Assembly: GCF_016808095.1 (NCBI RefSeq)
Contig: NC_068978.1
Span: forward strand, 30,577,306-30,641,305
Reading direction: 5' to 3'
DNA: 64,000 nt
Origin: Vigna angularis
Lineage: Eukaryota > Streptophyta > Magnoliopsida > Fabales > Fabaceae
In this document: piece by piece, positions 16,153 through 29,939 of the stretch
How positions within the stretch are numbered: the first letter of the stretch is position 1
How the letters are laid out: each line of letters starts with the position of its first letter
Notes under the pieces: generated by a model
What the model saw: only the letters and a program-made list of their open reading frames with translations
What the model was told of the DNA's origin: nothing
Database searches by the model: none
Made by a program: the position numbers and the translations under genes

Positions 16153-19100
16153 CTAGACCATGAAGAGATATTTCAGATCATCCACTGTAAGGCGAGTTCC
16201 AGACCCACCAGCATGGTCTTCCCCAAAAGCAGATGCAACCATTTTTCTCTTTTCTTCCTGCCAATGGTACAACACAAGAACACTGGGAATTTATTTGACA
16301 GATACATTCTATCTTCATCTCAATCACACAAACTCCCCCCTCCCATATATATCAAAGCCTACTCGATAAATAACCCTTTTTTTAAAAAAATATCACTTCA
16401 TGTGCTAACTTCCCCTTAACTTTTTACAAGATTGACTTTTCTCCTTGAACCACAATAGAACTTCTGTTAATTTCGCAAGTCCAATTTTGTTTAATGAATA
16501 ACAAAAGTAAGCAATATTAAAAGGAGGTTAAATGTGAAAGCGAAAACAACTAAGGACTTGTAAAGTCCGATTGGCTGCTAAAATCACTCCTGCTCACCTA
16601 AATTCGAAATGGCCACCATGCATGAACTCATTTTGGCACATATAAGAAAATTAAACTGACGGATATTGTACCTGAAGAGACAGTATCCGATCTTCAACGG
16701 TATCTTTTATAGTAATCCTTGTCACAGTAACAGGACGAGTTTGTCCAATTCTATGGGCTCGATCAATAGCTTGATCTTCAGTAGTTGGATTCCACCAAAG
16801 ATCCAAAAGAATAACATGACAAGCAGCAACCATATTCAAACCAAGGTTTCCCGCCTTTAGTGACATCAGCATGACAGTTATCTGAAACAAATTTCAATTA
16901 GTCAGCCAATTGAAACACTTAAAACACAGTAGATAATCGAAGTCCAAGTAATAGCAAAATATACCGATTAAAATTGTAACAACATGATTGATATAGCCAT
17001 TAAGAGGATTAAATTTCATACCACTTCATCTACTACAATAGTTTCTCATATTGCTTTATCCTATTTATTGATTCGCATATAAAAGTTACAGCTATAACAA
17101 TGTTGGGAAGGGCCTAACCTCAGGTTCAGAATTGAAATCCCTAACAGCTTTGTCCCTTGCACCCAGAGTCATCCTACCATCAAGTCTCCTGTACACTATA
17201 CCATATTGACACAATGATGTCTCAACTAAATCCAACATGCTAGTCCACTGGGAAAAAACTATAGCCTTTATCGATCCTTCGGTTGTAGACCCTGAATACT
17301 TTCTCGTGTGTTTTGCAACCCTAGCCTCTGAATCACTGTCATCAACATCTAGATCAACAGAAGACGACGGGGAATTTCTACAACATCCAGAGTTCTGTAA
17401 GTCAGAATTGGATATTTTCACGTTACAATTTGACTGCAAAACCTCAAGAACAGCTTTGATTTTAGATGAAGTGTAATCATCCCGCTGCACTTGCGAATAA
17501 TCACTAAGATGTGAATTTGAAGAACTAGAAGTGCCTCCCTCATCAGAGATACAACTCTTCAAAGTAACTTTGGAGAAAACAAGATCATCACCGATTGTTT
17601 CTTTACAATTAACAGCAGGGCAAGTATTATCATCACCAGACAAATATTCCTGTACACATTCATAACAGAAGACATGGCCACACATGGTAATAACAGGGCG
17701 ATCAGGGTGATCCTGTTGAAATCATAGAGCATATCAGCCAGAGCCATTATTGACATCAAATCACCACTTACCACCCATTATAACAGGTTAAATGAGTAAT
17801 CAAAATCTAAAAATTACTTGAAGTATGTAGGGAAATAAAGAACTATGTTAGTGATACCAATCACACAAATCACATTCTCATCATCACCTCCATTTGTAAT
17901 TATTAGACTCTCTAAAAAAAGAAATACAAATGCTGAAATGAATAAACATATTTTGAAGATATTTTTTCCTAATCAATATGGAGATGTTGATGATATTTTT
18001 ATCCCAATAATCTGTTATTTATATTACTCTCTCAAGTCGGTAAATAAAGATCCATCATTTCCAACTTATTTACAAGATCCTAGAATCTATCCTGAAGTAG
18101 CTCATTAATGAAAGTGTCTGCTATGTGTTATCCCATATCATGTCGTATTGGATTGTCGGTAATAGTCATGTATCTCCTCCTTCAAACATGAGAATCCTCC
18201 AAGTTTCTTCTACCCTTACAATGAAATTACTTTTGGTAGACGAGGTAATTTTTCGTTCCCCTAAGATTTGTAGGTTTATTGGGTGGGTCATATTCATGTA
18301 GGAATTTAAAGATTTTACCTCACGGCTTCAGCATGTGTGGTGACATCTATTTTGTATATCCTCAAATTTTGGTGCTAATGATTTAGTTCAATCCACAACC
18401 CATTCAAAGTTCTATAATATTCCAATGCAGAGAGGGAAACACGTTAAGAATTAAACACCCTACTCTCGCAATCTCATAGCATGCAACAAATCCTTCTTCA
18501 AAGAAAAAGTATTATTCAAGTCATCACATATCCCTTTAGCAAAGAAATCACAAAATTAGAGACATTGGACATCAACCCTCCACCATTTTCTAATCTTGAC
18601 TGTCCCTTGAGAATCCTCTAAATGTACTGCAATGTGATGAACTTTACCACAAACAGTGAAAGAATCACATGACAAAGAAGACTTGTTTGACACAAAATGA
18701 AAACTCATATTTACTCTGATCAGAGCCAAAAGGGAAGCCAGTACCCCGTGGAATAGGCTCAGGACATGACCCTGTCTGTAAAGGCAGGGGTGAGTGACCA
18801 TCAAAAAGCAAGGGGCTTGGGCTACACATGCCGGTACTAATAGGGCATGTGACAACATTTGGCAACTCTGTCGGCAAAACAGTTGTCTACATTGTGATCG
18901 CCAACATGAGTTGCACCTTTCTAGGCTGCCATTAACCTCAACAACAACAGAGGCAGGGCAGACACCAGCTGTGTCAATGGGTTAAGTGATAGCGGAAACA
19001 GAACTCATAATATGGGGAGCCCTAATACCAACTTGAACTGTGTAGGGCAATACAGAATTACTTTATTGACAACAATCAAACAAATTACATTTTCATCCCC

Positions 19101-22100
19101 TTTATTTGTAACAATCAAACTTAAACTAATTAAACAAAAATAAGCTTAAATGAATATGAATATTCTAGAGACTTCTTATCCTAATCAATATGGAGATATT
19201 CAAGGTATTTTTATCCTAATAATTCTCTACTACCAACAAAATTCAACTAAGCAATTATGATAAATGTCACATAGATACAACAATCAATCAATAAAATATA
19301 GTACCACTAAAAAGCAGATAATATCCTTGTATAATATCTCTCCATCTCAATGAACTTTTCTTTTATCAACAAAAATGTCAGTTGCATGAAAAAATAATAT
19401 TGAGACACGGATAACAGCAGTAAACTTAAGATTAAAAACAATTAGGTGTGAAATGCATTGAGATGCAATTGACAGTTGTGGATGTTTTCCTGCACTACTA
19501 AAACATCTTTAAATAGAAAAGCATTTCCCTAAAACTATTTCTTATTTGTTTGGGATAATAAACATGTCTATTTTTGAAAAACCAACAACTTTTGCTAAAC
19601 TCATAACTATATTCACATTACTTAAATAGAACACAGGTGTTCAACTTAACCCAATTTAGTAAACAAACAACGTCCATGGGAAGTGCAAAATGCACCATAC
19701 TCCTAAAAAAATACCCATACAAATTTCAGTTAAAAGTCCACTTTTCAAACCACATGAAGTCCACTTCCAAATGTTAAAAATCGCACAATATAGGAAGAAA
19801 ACACCATAACTTATATAAGATATAACCAAAAGGATCTAGAGTACCATCATATTCATGACAAATGATACAAATACCAAAAAATATAGCATCTGAACTTAAC
19901 TCACATTGCAAACATGACAGATAGTAAAGGTTGCATCCAAACAATTAAACAGATTAATCAGCAATTCCCTTGGAAGAGTTTTTGCCATTTCAACAGAATC
20001 CTTCCCAACAGGATCCGAATCAATATCTTTAACAAGACGTGGATGATCACAAGCCTGTCGGAGACGTAAGAGCATTAAAAGAATATTAGCATAGTTTTGA
20101 TTGACTGTCCCAGCAGCAGCATATGCCTACAAAGCACGAGCTTTAAGTGTCAGATCCACAATACTTTAGAAATATAAAAATCAAATGAACCAAAAAAATT
20201 CTATAATTTACACAAATGTATGCTACATTTTGATAAATTAGATACAAAGAATGATATGGAAAATTTAAAAACCCCACCAACCCAGCACTTCTTATATATT
20301 AAGTGTATGACAACCCATAACTGATTCACCCATGCAACAAGGTGGGAATCTGACAGAAATGCACTTATCAGGCTTTTAATAAGTACAAAACTGAAGCTTC
20401 TGCCTGTTTATGGAAATAAAACAATTTAGTAATCATGCAAGATTTAAGAAAATCACCAATGAAATTATATTAATTGCATAATCATATGCATTTCAGAACT
20501 AGTTATTCAAAGACTCAACAGCTATATTAATTTAAAATTTTACCATTAAAAGTATCCTATACCTGAGTGCTCTAAACATATGATCAAACAGTATGTGATG
20601 TGTGATATCCAAGGTATTTGTGTTATGTTCTAGTTTCTTAAATAGGATGTGTGATGGACTTGATTCATTCTATTAGCTTGTTAGAATTTCGAGAATATAC
20701 ACACATATACATACACACAAAATACCAAATGTATTGGAATATCTTAATGTTATTTTAGAACATCTATAAGAAATAATCTGACATCAATTTTGTTAAACTC
20801 CACAGAAGAGAGAAACATTGAGATGAAACCGTGTTTCTAAGACAGCACAAAGTGCAATATTTATATTGAGAAAAGAAATACGATAAATAAAGAAGAGTTT
20901 ATATCCTCTATTAACAAATATATGATACGGAATAAATTAAACTGTTCCTAATGATACATATCTAATCTAGATATTCTTGATTTTATAATTATAACACTAC
21001 CCCTCAACTTGAAGCATATAAGCCATTTATAGATGTTGCACTTAAAAGAAACAAAAAAGTATAATTACAAAAAGTCTTGGTATTAATATAAACCAATTTG
21101 AAGAACTAACATTAAATTGATTGCGTGAGTCTGATTCCAACTTAGTATAGAAGGCTCGCTCCTCAATGGAGAAATCCACTTTACTGAGCTCAATTGTTTT
21201 AGGAGGCAAATTGATTATTGGCTTCCCATCAAGCAAAGTTCCTAGACAAATGCAATAAATTGATGTTATAGAACAGAAAAGACCAATACTCATACTATAT
21301 TTGACTATAAATCAAAGGGAAATTCGCCTCAAATACACAAATCAAAACCTAGATGGCTGAAATGTTCTGTCCACACCCTAAAACAAATAATATTACATTC
21401 ATAATCAAACATAAAGAAAAAGGATTAAGTTATTACATTCTACACAGTGGGAATGGTAATAGAAATTGGGATGAGTTCGGTAAATAAAAGGAATAATTCC
21501 ATCATATAAAAACATCTGAAAATCTTCCAAAAAATGTAAACAGACTGACAATGCAATATTATGCACAGACTATACTTTAATTGTAAATAAATTAAATTCA
21601 CTAATCCAGCAGCAATGAAGGAAAAGTATCCTAGCAGATCTGCTTTTATGTTATGGTCTTTGATTAAATCCCTGTCTGATCCTGCATTGGCAGGTCATCC
21701 GAAAACTACCCAATATAAGCCCACGTAGCTAACTTACAGTGGAGCAAGTTAAGAGAAAAAAAGATTTCCCAAAAAACAGTGTTTTAATATGCTATAGAAG
21801 GGCTTGCAACACTACACCAAAGTGGCTACCTTTCTTGATGCAGGAATAAGTAGTCCCCTTATCAGATGAAGTGAGAAACCAAAACTGACATGCTACCTGC
21901 TTAGACTTAAGATTATTGAAATAACATCTAGACTTAAGTAGAGATCAATGAGAATTTAGCAATGAGACTGAAAACCCATACCACCGGCAAAAAGGTAAAC
22001 ATGTACAATCTATCGTCAATTGGTGCATGAGAAATCAGAATATAGTAAATTCACCTTTTGTACGACGTAGCATTATGGCCCTTAAAACTGCTTGAAGTTT

Positions 22101-24720
22101 CTTGTAACCTTGAATGGAATCTCGGGATATAGGAACCTTTATGGTGTTGTAGAATGATTTATATACAGCATAAGGATCATACTTCAGGAATCTAAAGTAG
22201 CTATACAAATCATCAATAGTATTTTGAATAGGTGTTCCAGATAAGCACCACCTTCTTTTTGCTCTAAGGCTGCAGCAAGCTCTAGCCACCTGAGTTCTGT
22301 GATTTTTTATTGTTTGAGCCTCATCTAGAATAACCCTAAACCAACCTACTTTTGCAAGAGGACCAGAACCACATTCCGTAGAACTGTCAATTCCTTTTCT
22401 ACCCTTTTTACCCTTCTTATTTCCGTTAAATTGTTTTTTCCTTTTTTTAACAGAAAACTCAGAAGATAACCCAAATCTTTCCCCATTTTTGTCCTCAATA
22501 TCGTCATCCTCAACTAATGGTTGCTTAGGAACTTCATTAGTCACAATAGAGTATGTTGTTAGAACCACATCAAATTTTGCAAGTTCAACATGATTCTTAG
22601 TCCTACTGCCCCCATGATAAACTAAAACAGAAAGCTTTTCATCTCCAACTTTCTCATCAAGTTCCCTGGCCCACTGTCGCATAACACTGGCAGGGCAGAC
22701 AACTAGGGTACCAGCAGCTGGCCTTTTTCTACCAGGTGTCTGTGTTGAACTGCTAGGTTCTCTACTAGGAAACAAATCATCAGCTTCCATACTATTTTTA
22801 TGCTTTTCCACATCTATACCACCATTGTCATCATCGTCATCCAAATTCAAAGCTTCAGTTTTATGATTGAACACATCATCTGTTTTTGATTTTGACTGTA
22901 ATGACCTCAATGCCAGAATGAGGGAAATCATTGATACTGTCTTTCCAAGACCCTGCTTGAACAAGGTTTTCATAGTCAGGTAACAATAATCAGAATTAAA
23001 GATAAAGTGCTGTAGCTTAAAAAAATTATCACCAAACATTGACCTGATCATCAGCCAAAATCCCCCCCAAGCAATGCAAACTTTTGGTTTCCCTCTGAAG
23101 CATCCAAGCCAATGCAATTTTCTGAAATATAAAGTACTCAGAAATAAATGGTCCAGAACAGAAATAATAAAAGAAATTGAATACACAATCCAGATACCTG
23201 ATGTCTCAGAAGAGAGACAGACAATACACCAGCAGGTAAGTCATATTCTGTTTTAGGTTGACTGATATCCTGTGATAACCAAATTCACAATTGACAATTA
23301 TGATTCTCTACGAGTACAACACATACTGATGCGAGCACTGAAAAAGAAAATTTGAAGCAGCTTCCACAAATCACATTGATGTAGGACAAACATCAATAAA
23401 GCATAAGATTAAACACTAAACCAAGTGAAACTCAACATTTGGCTTAACTGTTTTACTTTAGAACTAATTGTCCGTTCCACACTAACTATTGTTGTGGGGT
23501 GTTACTTCATTTAGAGTATGTTTGGTAGAGGTGAGAGAAAAAGGTAAGATAGAAAAAAGCAGGTAGATTGGAAATAGATGAGAAATAAAGTGAGCATTAG
23601 AGGTGTTTGTTTGAAGAAAAATAGAAAGGGAATAGGAGAGGGAAAGAGAGATGGGTAGAAATAGGTGAGAAATAGTAGATCCCACGAATTTCCCAATCAG
23701 TCAACTTTGACAACCCATCACATATAAGTCCTAAACATAGATTCAAACTCAAGTAAATAATTTTCATAAAACTTGAGATAAAATATGTCAACTAGTTGAT
23801 TTCTACTCAAACTAACAGAGTGATTATCTTCTTCATACAACTTTAAGAATTTAAGGTGTTAAATATACAAACACAATGATAAACATCATGTAATACCTGT
23901 AATGCTGCCTCATAAATAAGTCTCTCGTCATTTTCGGCTGACCTTTCATCACCTATTCCAGAACGATACGCAGATTCACTAGGAATTGCAAAGTGTGGAG
24001 TTATGGCCTTTCCAAACACCAAAGATGATGGAAGAATCCTGTTCCCACCATTTTGATACAATAAATGACCTTCGTCATAGCCCCTGATAAAACTATCACG
24101 AATGTAGGCCCTATCACCGGATATGCTAGGCCCTATTCCCTGGCGACGATTCTTATATGTATCATGAAGATGACTATTGTCTGTGCTATCTTTTAAGTTG
24201 CTTAATCGGATGTCTGGTGCAAATAAAGGAGAAGGAAGAGCCCTTGTTACAGAAGGCTGAAGAGTTGAAGGAAGGGTCCTCTTGAAAGCTTGATGAGATG
24301 ACATTTTCTCATAATCTTCACCATGAGACTTTGAAATTCGGGAATTAACTGGTTGTTGCGGACTTGTATTTCCATTCTGAGCATGGTATGAAGGTTCATC
24401 TCTTCGCACAATTCTGTGGTTTAGTGCATTGGTACTGGACACAGGTAGTGTAAGAGGTTTGATTTGTGAATGATTATACAAACTAGAAGAACTTAGGTTT
24501 GAACTATTAGCCCCTGTTGAAGAATTATCCCGCCGACCATAATCTGCATATATTATTGCAGGTATGATGATTACTACAAATTATATATATCACAAGGGAG
24601 CTTTACTAAAGATCACGCACCTGAACTCCTTTCATTAGTTGTTGGAAGAGTTCTCTTTTGAACATCTATCTCCTCTAACTCATCATCATCTGACGAACTA
24701 ATAATATATATCTCATCCAT
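16153..24720 (-). CDS. SNF2-family ATPase with embedded RING finger, CHR27/CHR28 (FRG)-like, 1018 aa
   Basis: Ten coding exons (minus order): 24720-24621, 24543-23897, 23269-23198, 23121-23044, 22952-22055, 21241-21111, 20126-19905, 17712-17119, 16881-16672, 16257-16153; 3057 nt, all phases agree. Residues 1-19 are acidic/Ser-rich after IYII, like a SUMO-interacting motif. About 250-600: SNF2_N domain with [22 protein letters not shown] (motif I; an intron splits it at Q299/G300), DEAQ (509-512, motif II) and SGTPIQN. About 712-752: C3HC4 RING (C712, C715, C727, H729, C732, C735, C747, C752). About 858-984: helicase C with [18 protein letters not shown] and AHRIGQ. This is the Rad5/Uls1-type layout; in Arabidopsis the CHR27/CHR28 (FRG1/FRG2) proteins have it and act in the nucleus in transcriptional gene silencing. 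Length is normal. Likely functional chromatin remodeller / SUMO-linked ubiquitin ligase; the biochemical role is inferred. Confidence 0.92.
17850..19250 (-). mobile_element. Degenerate Ty1/copia-like insertion in an intron of the SNF2 gene
   Basis: The 2.2-kb intron between the helicase and RING-containing exons holds two diverged direct repeats, about 17855-18030 and 19064-19235 (shared AATCAATATGGAGAT..., TATTTTTATCC.AATAAT), which look like old LTRs. On the minus strand, just inside the right copy, TTGGTATTAGGGCTCC (about 19015-19032) resembles the TTGGTATCAGAGC primer-binding site of copia elements. The interior has no intact ORF. Boundaries are approximate. Confidence 0.5.
20791..20996 (-). 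mobile_element. Copia-type LTR remnant in an intron of the SNF2 gene
   Basis: On the minus strand the 206-bp segment starts TGTTATAATT and ends GAGTTTAACA, a TG..CA LTR pattern with TGTTA/TAACA ends. It is preceded on that strand (20997-21040) by GCTTCAAGTTGAGGGG, a purine-rich tract like a polypurine tract. No second LTR was found, so this is the 3' end of a truncated element. Confidence 0.5.
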
Positions 24721-24763
24721 GAAATTGAAATAACAATATATCTTCCCTCAGCCACCCTAGAAT
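24721..24763 (-). other. 5' UTR exon segment of the SNF2 gene
   Basis: On the minus strand TTTGTAG|ATTCTAGGG gives an acceptor at 24763 and an untranslated stretch up to the ATG at 24720. It pairs with the donor at 26813. Confidence 0.6.
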
Positions 24764-26813
24764 CTACAAACAGAACCATAAAAAGTTGTGCCAACCTGCA
24801 GTCATAAAGTATCATGAATATCCAACTCCACATGACAACACACGATAAAGCCATAGGTACCAGTTACCAGATACCCATACATAGATAAATAACCCTCTAA
24901 AATCACTATAACAGGAAGCACACTGACCACTAATTTGAATATACTGCAAACTAAAAATGTGTACTACTCCATGCAAATATAAAATACTAAAAAAAAATGA
25001 AAACAAAATTAAAGAAACTCAAGATAAATAGTCAAGGTTTGCAAACAATCACAATCAACGTATGAGCAATAAGAACATGTTAATGAAGTAAAAAAGAAAA
25101 TAAGGAAAATGATTGTGAAATTAATAGAAAAAAGAACATGACAAATTAGATGGAAAAAAAAACGTGGCTGTAAATCTAAAGGAAGAAAAAACTAACTCAG
25201 TATAAAAGTAGTCCTAAAAGGTGGGAAGGAATAGAGTCAGAAAAGAGGTAGGTTATGTAGAATACTTCCCCCGAAAATACCCAAACAAAGTTCAGGGTGT
25301 ATAAATGGATTTCTGGAGTCAAAATATATCATGATAGAGCCACAACACAATGCAAAAAGACACTTTTGTGGCTACTAATGCAGCCATTATGACTACTGTT
25401 AGAAACCACTGCATCAATTGACCACTATAGATAAGCCTTCCCAAAATGAAAACACCTTCCCTCAGATACTCAACTGTTCTATACACCTTTGCTATTAAAT
25501 CAAATACTCAACTGCCCATAAGCATTTATCCTGTAGCAAACCACACAAGGGTACACCTTGAGTTCTATATAATTTCTACTTTTTTCCGACAAACAAATGC
25601 AATTAAGATATTATAAAAATGTGGTAACAATCTCATTATTCCTTTTACATGTAAATCCAACCAGTAAAGGGGAGCGGGTAAGAAAAAGAAAGTATAACAC
25701 GACATAAATATCACTATATTATAAGGGCAACCTGTGAAATAAGTGTTGAAGCAAATGAGTTCCACTAACAAAACTCTTACAGATAAAAATGATGATAATT
25801 TTATTGGCAGAAGATAATAGATATCGCAAAATAGTTAACAATATTATTACTTAGATTGAAGTACAAAATATCCAGAGCAACTTTCCTCTATTTTGATTGA
25901 ATATGAGTAAGAAAATGCACCCAATAAAGTATTAACAGCTCCATTGCAAATGAAGTATGAACTAAGATGTATCAATGAGGATAAGCACGCGGTTAGATCT
26001 TTTAAGTGAAGAGAATACTACAGATTATTAAAATAACTTTTGCAAATTCATAGACCTACGCAACTCTTTGGTCCAAATTGTATGTTACTTTCATTTTATC
26101 TCATCCTTCCATCCCTCTTAAAAGATCTTTCCAACAAACTACCAATTAAATTCACAAGTAGAGTTCAAATTCAAACAATCACTGAAATACCTAAATTTTT
26201 CCCTCCAGGTAAAAAACATAAAATTAAGTAATACCAAAATCAAATCCTTTCTCTTCCTTCTATCTATTAGTGTTCCACCCTATCATCAATCAATTAAACA
26301 AAAGTACATCACCAATGAAATTCACAATAAATCGAAACTAAAAGAAAATTGTAACTACCATACACACTGCCATTCTATATAAACAATCAAACAGAACTGC
26401 TCTCTCACATTAAAACGACCAAGTTCATGTATTTCCACTATTTAAGAAATCCATGCCCCAAACGACGGCAACAATTGTAAAAGAAGACCAACGAAAATAA
26501 AAATCCGAGGCAGATCAACCACATTGCACAGGGAAGAGCGAACCAAAATTCAAAAAGCGTGCAAAACCACCAAAACCTCAACCATTGGGGAAAAATAAAA
26601 GGTAAGAATATAAAATTGCTAGAGAGTAATTGAGGGTTGCCTTTTGAGTTGAGAAATGCGTGAAAAAGAAACGATTTTTGGAGAAGAAATTGAAGAACGC
26701 AGTAGAGCATTCACAGAGACTAGGGTTCTCCCTAGTTTTGCACCTAAAACCAGCAATCGACAGTAAGAGAGGATCAAAACGACATAGGTTGAAGATAGTT
26801 TGAGTTCACTTAC
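24764..26813 (-). other. Intron in the 5' UTR of the SNF2 gene, about 2 kb
   Basis: Donor GC|GTAAGT at 26813-26812 and acceptor TTTGTAG at 24764 on the minus strand. No open frame of note lies between. A long leader intron like this often affects expression level in plants; here that is inference. The transcript start is probably near 26880, where the GC content and codon-like sequence drop. Confidence 0.55.
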
Positions 26814-26889
26814 GCAAAATCTGAGAAAAACACGGAATGAGAAATTGCAGTTCCTACTTCGTTCAGGTTCCAATTCTTTCCCTCTTTCA

Positions 26890-29250
26890 AAGTATCTGTA
26901 TACTTCAACTTTGACCTTTACTACTGTAATCTCATTTGTAAGTTAAGTTGTTGTGATTTACTTCATCGCTAATTTATATATATTAATTTATAATTAATGA
27001 AACCAATTTATTAAATAACTTTTTGTTTAAACATTTATTTTTTATCATACAAATACATTAATCTATTAACACAACAAAGATTTCACACATTTATAAAATA
27101 ATAAAAGCAGTTATAAGTATTTACTGATACAATAAAGATAAAATTATACGATAAAAAAATAGGAGTCCATCACTAAAATATGTATACCAAATCAATTATC
27201 AAAATTGATATCCTGAAAATCAGGATTTTTAATATTTAGTTTTAGTGGTTTATGTACCAAATATAAAGTCAATACTTCCATATCAGAATAAAGAGTAAAG
27301 TAATATAAGAAAATATATAATATGGCATAGATAATTTATGGTAACTTTTCATGCTTTAACAAGTGCATTATAATTATTTTTTTTTTTATGAATTTATGTT
27401 GATTTTATGTTGTATATAAGTTACATTGATTTTATTGTTTTGTATTATATTAAAAAATAAAAATATTTTAAAATATCAATATCAATGTAGTTTTAAAAAT
27501 ATGACAAATGGACATTAAACAAAACGATATAAAAAAAGTAGTTGAGAAACACAATTTTTGAAATATTTTGTTTGATATTACTTTCACACGTTATCTATTT
27601 ATAATAGACTGAACACAAATGGACATAAAATAGATAGTGTTAATTATTAGCATATGACTCAATTATTAAAACTGATATTTAAGAGAATAACATAATTACC
27701 AGTTAGTTTATTTAAACATTAGTTTGTATGTTTTAAATTTATAATTTTTTATTTCTCACAACTTAATATTGTAACATAAATTATGTACACAATTATTGAA
27801 ACAAAAGAACTTTTGTTAAAAGTAAAATTTCATCATTAATTCATATGATCACAAAAATAATTAACATACCATTTTTAATATATAATTTTAATTAAAATCA
27901 CATCATAATTATACATAGTGCATAATTCAATCAGCACATTAAAGCGTCATGTAGTTATTCTTACGTTTAATTTGCAAATAAATAATGGCTTAAACATAAA
28001 AAAAAATGTCTGTCACTTATATATAAGAAGATTAATTTAAGAGAAAGAAAGGAATCCGAAAACCTTTGTAATAGATTTTATATATGATTAATCTCCCTCT
28101 TACTATATAAGCGGTTATTTATAAAAAAAATATATAAATATAATCTATTCATTATCTAATTTTATATGGAAGTTTTGAAATAATATTTTGTACATTGAGA
28201 TCGAAAATAGTTCATTTTGCTTCACGTTAATAAAAAAAAATTATTATAGGAAACTTATTTTTATTATTATCACTATGTATAAAGATATTTATCATAATAA
28301 AATCAGAAATACATTATACCAATATCCCACAATGATTAACATTAATTCATAAATGTATAATAGCAATTTGAAAAATGTCTAAAACAGTATACCATGTCTT
28401 TCGATAAAACACAATTTTCCATTGGGACAACCAATTAAAATAAAAGTGAATGATTTTTAATTTATTATCATAAATTATTATAATAACACTTTGTTTTGGG
28501 TATAGGATCTCGGGTGTAGGATCGAGGTCATCGTTTAACATTTAGATAATAATTCAAAGGATCCAAATGATATCCTTCGCTTCTAATATTTTATATTTAT
28601 TCTAAATTTAAAGGATTCAAATGATATCCTTTGCTTCCAATTTTTTATATTTATTTGTCCATTCAGAAACATATGTAAAAGATGCTTCAGTGCTAAAGTT
28701 AGTTCAACATTTAACAATTCAAATATTAATGTCGCAGTAAATGCAAAATCACTTACCTCTTTAACTCAAACCTATATTTATAGATTTTGGAGTGGGCATT
28801 TAATTATCAATGGCCTAATTGCGATCTAATTGGTGGTAATCATATTTTACTTTAAGTTATTCAACACTAGAGTTAAACTCTCTGGCAATTGACCATTTAG
28901 TTCGTCTTTATGGTTGTCTGGTCACGAGGATGGTTTGTGGAGGAGTCCGACTAACGATTGACTGTCTAGTTTGTTGTTGATCGGACGATCATACGATACA
29001 CAGGCCTCCTAAGTCTGAGCTTGTCATGACAGATGAAGGGGTTTGTAATAAGATGGGACTTCTTCCTTTCGATCTTTTATGAAGTAGCCTCGACCCTAGT
29101 CGCTTGTTTGGTTAGCCTCTGGACCATTCAATTAAGCGGTTAACAATTTTCAAAAATTTCAAATATTACCATTGAGGTAAAGACGTATGGCACTTCGAGT
29201 CTTATGACAATCATAATTCACAAAGTCTAATGTTGAGAGCCGTTGGATAT
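26890..29250. other. Intergenic AT-rich DNA
   Basis: No gene-like ORF. A short tandem duplication of about 58 bp (AGGATTCAAATGATATCCTT..., twice) lies at about 28553-28660. The interval upstream of the SNF2 leader should hold its promoter, but no distinct box was identified. Confidence 0.5.
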
Positions 29251-29290
29251 CCAACGGTTGAGGATGGTTGATAGGGAGGTTCCTTTTGGA

Positions 29291-29298
29291 TATAAATA
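29291..29298 (+). promoter_or_regulatory. TATA box of a decayed retroelement (possible)
   Basis: TATAAATA in GGATATAAATACGAG, about 700 bp before the transposon protein remnant on the same strand. Probably the promoter of the element's 5' LTR; the LTR itself could not be delimited. Confidence 0.35.
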
Positions 29299-29939
29299 CG
29301 AGTGGCCTTGCTTGTCATTTTCACCTTTGCCTTCAAATTTTCTTTGCCAACGATTGTTTAACTCTTCTTTATCTTTTAGGTAATAATGACAATTGTTGAT
29401 TTATCATCGTTTTCTGCATTTTTCCTTGTTTTATGTTGTCAATGGTTGTTTTTCTCCTTTCCTCTTGGGTTTCTAGACTATGCTTCACTACCGCTCAAAG
29501 GTATGGTGAGGGCACTCAGCACTCACGTTCCAAAGAACCTTTGTTTGGTGCACGCTCAACAGCCTGTTTGAGGCGCTCAACACCAATGGCTCAAGACAAA
29601 TTGGCCCTGGCCCTTCTGTGCTGTCCATTTTTTATGTTTTTCTGTGTTTGCGTTTTGTTTTGAATATTTCTTGTTTTCTAACTCGTGTACATATGTGTGT
29701 ATACTTATTTTGTGAAACCTTTCTCTAGTTGCTTACCTAGAAATACTACCTTTGCTCTGAATGTCTTTTTTACATAATGGCATCTTCCTCTTGTTTTAAA
29801 AGGATCAAAATAACCAATAGCTAGCCCTCAAGGGGTCAAAAGAAGAAGGAGAGATTTTACTCCCATCGTTTCCTTACCAAGGAACATGAAAAGAAATTTG
29901 CTTTGGTGTAAAACTGAAGATTACTTATGGAGAGGACGA

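Noticed and set aside
26438..26873. Minus-strand frames upstream of the SNF2 gene
   Set aside because: They fall in the probable 5' UTR and its intron; the coding frame is explained fully from the ATG at 24720.
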